Source: Hyphomicrobiales bacterium
GTDB taxonomy: Bacteria > Pseudomonadota > Alphaproteobacteria > Rhizobiales > Kaistiaceae
Assembly: GCA_017305635.1 (NCBI GenBank)
Contig: JAFKKF010000011.1
Coordinates: 140,558-204,557, forward strand
DNA: 64,000 nt
Direction of reading: 5' to 3'
Shown: piece by piece, positions 61,739 to 64,000 of the stretch
Layout of the letters: each line of letters starts with the position of its first letter
Numbering within the stretch: position 1 is the stretch's first letter
Translations under genes and position numbers: made by a program
Notes under the pieces: generated by a model
The model's input: the letters and a program-made list of their open reading frames with translations, nothing else
Databases searched by the model: none
Told to the model about the DNA's origin: nothing

Positions 61739-62389
61739 CTACACTTTCGGCAACCCCGCCAGCCACTCCGCGCTGGTCACCTGGCGGCAATAGCCGGCGA
61801 ACATGGCGAGCGCCTGCCGGTGCCGCTCATGCGTATTGGCCATGCAGGCATCGGTGATGCAGGTCGGATAGTAGCCACGGTCGGCAGCGTCCTTGACCGT
61901 ATGGTCGATGCACTGGTCGGTGAGGAAACCCGTGATCGCGAGGTCGGTGACGCCGATGTTGCGGAGAAGGTAGTCGATGTTGGTCGAGTTGAAGAGGCTC
62001 GACGAGGTCTTCGGGATGACCAGCTCGTCCTCGCCCGGCGCGATGGCCTCGAGCACCTTCCCCTCCCACGAGCCTTTCGCAAAGAAGAAGTCGGAGAGCT
62101 TGTAGTCGAGGCTGCGGTCGCGCCCGTCGCGCGTCTGGTTCTCGATGACCGTGTAGATCACCTCGACCCCCGCCGCGCGGCAGCCAGCGACCAAGCGCAC
62201 CAGGTTCGGGATCACCACGTCCCGCGCGGTCGTGAAGAATTCCGGCCGGATCGTTTCCTGCGCCGCGTTGAAGGTGCCGTTCTGCACGTCGATGACGAGC
62301 AGCGCCGTCGTGCCGGCATCGACCTTCCGCGCCCGGCTGAGGCCGCGATCCCGCTTGCGGATCGGCGCGTTCTTCGTCACCTCGTCCAT
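61739..62389 (-). CDS. cysteine hydrolase (isochorismatase family)
   Basis: A 216-residue cytoplasmic enzyme; start at 62389 (MDEVTKNAPIRKRDRGLSRA) with AGGAAGG upstream. The triad is complete: Asp in LLVIDVQNGTF, Lys in LVIPKTSSSLFNSTNIDYLL and Cys in ITGFLTDQCIDHTV. TRDGRDRSLDYKLSDFF is shared with the second paralogue at 63217. Amide/ureide-hydrolysing members include N-carbamoylsarcosine amidase, ureidoacrylate hydrolase and biuret hydrolase; the substrate is unknown. It faces the N-formylglutamate amidohydrolase gene divergently. Confidence 0.88.
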   Translation of the reverse strand: MDEVTKNAPIRKRDRGLSRARKVDAGTTALLVIDVQNGTFNAAQETIRPEFFTTARDVVIPNLVRLVAGCRAAGVEVIYTVIENQTRDGRDRSLDYKLSDFFFAKGSWEGKVLEAIAPGEDELVIPKTSSSLFNSTNIDYLLRNIGVTDLAITGFLTDQCIDHTVKDAADRGYYPTCITDACMANTHERHRQALAMFAGYCRQVTSAEWLAGLPKV

Positions 62390-62430
62390 CGCCCTTCCTC
62401 TCGCCCCACGCCAAAGAGGCACGTTACCTG

Positions 62431-63207
62431 ATGACCACGAAACTGCTCGCGCCCGACGAACCGAACCCCGTCGTCATCGCGCACGAGAACGGCACGTCGC
62501 CCTTCTTCCTCACCGCCGACCACTATGGCCGCCGCATGCCGCGGAGCGTCAGGGATCTCGGCCTTCCCGAGGCCGAGATCGCGCGCCACATCGGCTGGGA
62601 CATCGGCATCGCCGGAACGACCCACGTCCTCGCCGACCGGCTCGACGCCTTCTTCATCGGGCAAATCTATTCCCGCCTCGTCATCGACTGCAATCGCGAC
62701 CCGGCGGTGCCGGCCTCGATCGTCGAGGTGAGCGAATCGACCGAGGTGCCCGGCAACAAGGGCCTCGGCCAGGCCGAGCGCGACGCCCGGCGAAACGAGC
62801 TCTTCCGCCCCTACCACGACCGCGTCACCCGCGAGCTCGATGCGCGCAAGGCCGCCGGCCGCGAGACGCTGCTCATCTCGATGCACTCGTTCACGCCCAC
62901 CTACAAGGGCATCTCGCGCCCCTGGCACGTCGGCGTCCTCTACAATCGCGACCGCCGGCTTGCCGCCATCATGCTCGACCTGCTCACTGCCGAGGGCGAC
63001 CTCGTCGTCGGCGACAACGAGCCCTATCATGTCAGCGACCAGACCGATTACACCATCCCCGTCCATGGCGAACGCCGCGGCCTTCCCCATGTCGAGATCG
63101 AGATCCGCCAGGACCTCATCGCCGAAGAGCCCGGCCAGCGCGCCTGGGGCGAGCGCTTCGCGCGGCTCCTGCCCGAGGCGCGCCGCCGCTTCAACACCCT
63201 CGCCTGA
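62431..63207 (+). CDS. N-formylglutamate amidohydrolase
   Basis: A 258-residue zinc amidohydrolase. VVIAHENGTSPFFLTADHYG at the start, IGWDIGIAGTTHVLADRLDA and RLVIDCNRDPAVPASIVEVS (metal and substrate residues), and ISMHSFTPTYKGISRPWHVG match the N-formylglutamate deformylase family. The known reaction releases formate and glutamate in histidine degradation, but other hut genes are absent. In this context it may hydrolyse an N-acyl or gamma-glutamyl amide. It comes 9 bp before the next hydrolase. Confidence 0.9.
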   Translation: MTTKLLAPDEPNPVVIAHENGTSPFFLTADHYGRRMPRSVRDLGLPEAEIARHIGWDIGIAGTTHVLADRLDAFFIGQIYSRLVIDCNRDPAVPASIVEVSESTEVPGNKGLGQAERDARRNELFRPYHDRVTRELDARKAAGRETLLISMHSFTPTYKGISRPWHVGVLYNRDRRLAAIMLDLLTAEGDLVVGDNEPYHVSDQTDYTIPVHGERRGLPHVEIEIRQDLIAEEPGQRAWGERFARLLPEARRRFNTLA

Positions 63208-63216
63208 TCGGGGAAG

Positions 63217-63885
63217 ATGACCATGACCCGCGCCACGCGCTTTGCCTACCCATCCACCCGCGACCTGAAGGTCGAGCCGGACGCCGCCACGCTCCTCTTC
63301 ATCGACGTGCAGAATTTCTGCGCGGTGCGCGAGGGCGGCGAGTTCGCCGGCATGTCGAAGAAAGAGTTCGACGACAAGCTCGGCTACTTCTTCGAGGAGA
63401 TGGAGAGCCGCGTCATCCCCAACATGCAGCGCCTGCAGGCGGGCGCCCGCAAGGCCGGGATCGAAGTCATGTACACCCTCATCCGCAGCCTCACCAGGGA
63501 CGGCCGCGACCGCAGCCTCGACTACAAGATCACCGGCTTCAACGTGCCGCCAGGCTCGTGGGATGGCGAGGTGATCGATGCCATCAAGCCGCTCGACGAC
63601 GAGATCGTCCTCCCGAAGACCTCCTCCGACGTCTTCACTTCCACCAATATCAGCTACGTGCTGCGCAACCTCGGCACGCGCTACCTGATCCTGTCGGGCG
63701 TGGTCACCGACCAGTGCGTCGAGGGCGCCATCCGCCATGCCTGCGACGAGGGCTTCCTCGTCACCCAGATCACCGACGCCTGCGCCACCTACTCGCGGGA
63801 GCGCCACGACAATTCCCTGAAGGCGATCAGGGGCTATTGCCGCCAGGTGACGACCGACGAGTTCCTGAAGGAGATCGGGGCTTAG
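63217..63885 (+). CDS. cysteine hydrolase (isochorismatase family), paralogue
   Basis: A 222-residue enzyme. ATG at 63217 or, with better spacing after GGGGAAG, at 63223. The triad is Asp in LLFIDVQNFCAV, Lys in IVLPKTSSDVFTSTNISYVL and Cys in SGVVTDQCVEGAIRH. It shares SLTRDGRDRSLDYKI and PPGSWDGEV with the gene at 61739, so the two are paralogues in opposite orientation. It would hydrolyse an amide or ureide. Ends 40 bases before a palindromic repeat that runs past the window edge. Confidence 0.88.
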   Translation: MTMTRATRFAYPSTRDLKVEPDAATLLFIDVQNFCAVREGGEFAGMSKKEFDDKLGYFFEEMESRVIPNMQRLQAGARKAGIEVMYTLIRSLTRDGRDRSLDYKITGFNVPPGSWDGEVIDAIKPLDDEIVLPKTSSDVFTSTNISYVLRNLGTRYLILSGVVTDQCVEGAIRHACDEGFLVTQITDACATYSRERHDNSLKAIRGYCRQVTTDEFLKEIGA

Positions 63886-63924
63886 GGAGGGAGGACGCTC
63901 GCGGCCTCGCCGTTGCGAGGCCCA

Positions 63925-64000
63925 CGCCCCCTCCACCAGCTTCGCTGGTCCCCCTCCCCCGCTTCGCAGGGGAGGAACAAGGTCGCGACCTTGATGAAGG
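63925..64000. repeat. palindromic intergenic repeat, copy cut by the window edge
   Basis: CGCCCCCTCCACC then CCAGCttcGCTGG, the CCTCCCC/GGGGAGG stem, and AAGGTCGCGACCTT match the left half of the 61583-61722 element; the rest lies past position 64000. The inner hairpin CCAGC/GCTGG replaces CCATGC/GCATGG by paired changes, which keeps the stem. Confidence 0.75.

Overview
The window is GC-rich chromosomal DNA of an alphaproteobacterium, most likely of the order Hyphomicrobiales (Rhizobiales). This rests on gene content (many periplasmic-binding-protein ABC transporters, DUF1344, BrnTA, an HWE-family histidine kinase, a class GN sortase), on GTG/TTG starts and 4-base ATGA/GTGA overlaps, and on palindromic intergenic repeats of a type common in that order. 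No rRNA, tRNA, CRISPR, prophage or insertion sequence was found. Nearly all of the window is ordinary metabolism, transport and regulation, densely packed.

Left part (0-8.4 kb, minus strand): a peptide ABC transporter in the classical order SBP-permease-permease-ATPase-ATPase (last gene cut by the window edge), an SDR, a Tat-exported cysteine hydrolase, a creatininase-family amidohydrolase whose start overlaps a BrnTA toxin-antitoxin pair, and a RidA protein. Divergent from these (8.6-18.0 kb, plus strand) is a long catabolic run behind a sigma-54-like promoter: an NMT1/SsuA-type ABC transporter, a cytosine-deaminase-like amidohydrolase, an FAD oxidase, a flavodoxin-fold quinone reductase, a MarR regulator, an SDR, an EamA exporter and a 2-hydroxyacid dehydrogenase. 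It looks like uptake and breakdown of a heterocyclic or amide nitrogen compound.

18.1-24.0 kb: a tightly coupled minus-strand operon (isocitrate-lyase/PEP-mutase family, GNAT, secreted alpha/beta hydrolase, BDH2-like SDR, D-erythronate dehydrogenase DenD, VOC protein) and a divergent aminotransferase. 24.0-31.7 kb: a second BrnT toxin with an XRE antitoxin, an FMN reductase, a cNMP-binding protein, a LysR regulator, DUF1344, a RutE-like reductase, an MFS exporter, KDPG aldolase and BioY. 31.8-43.4 kb: a Tat hydrolase, a type-2 (eukaryote-like) isoleucyl-tRNA synthetase, a TupA-like ATP-grasp protein, a double NTF2-like protein, an ALDH16-type two-domain aldehyde dehydrogenase, a MATE exporter and DeoC. 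43.5-48.9 kb: a MarR-EmrA-EmrB efflux operon with a clear operator, an HWE kinase and an O6-methylguanine methyltransferase.

49.1-52.8 kb is the most distinctive locus: a class GN (Gram-negative) sortase translationally coupled to one dedicated VIT-vWA substrate with a C-terminal LPQTA sorting signal, divergent from an XRE regulator. 53.0-63.9 kb is a nitrogen-scavenging region: a branched-chain-type ABC transporter between two glutamine-synthetase-family ligases, an RpiR regulator, two paralogous isochorismatase-fold hydrolases and an N-formylglutamate amidohydrolase. Highly palindromic intergenic repeats recur around this right-hand third.
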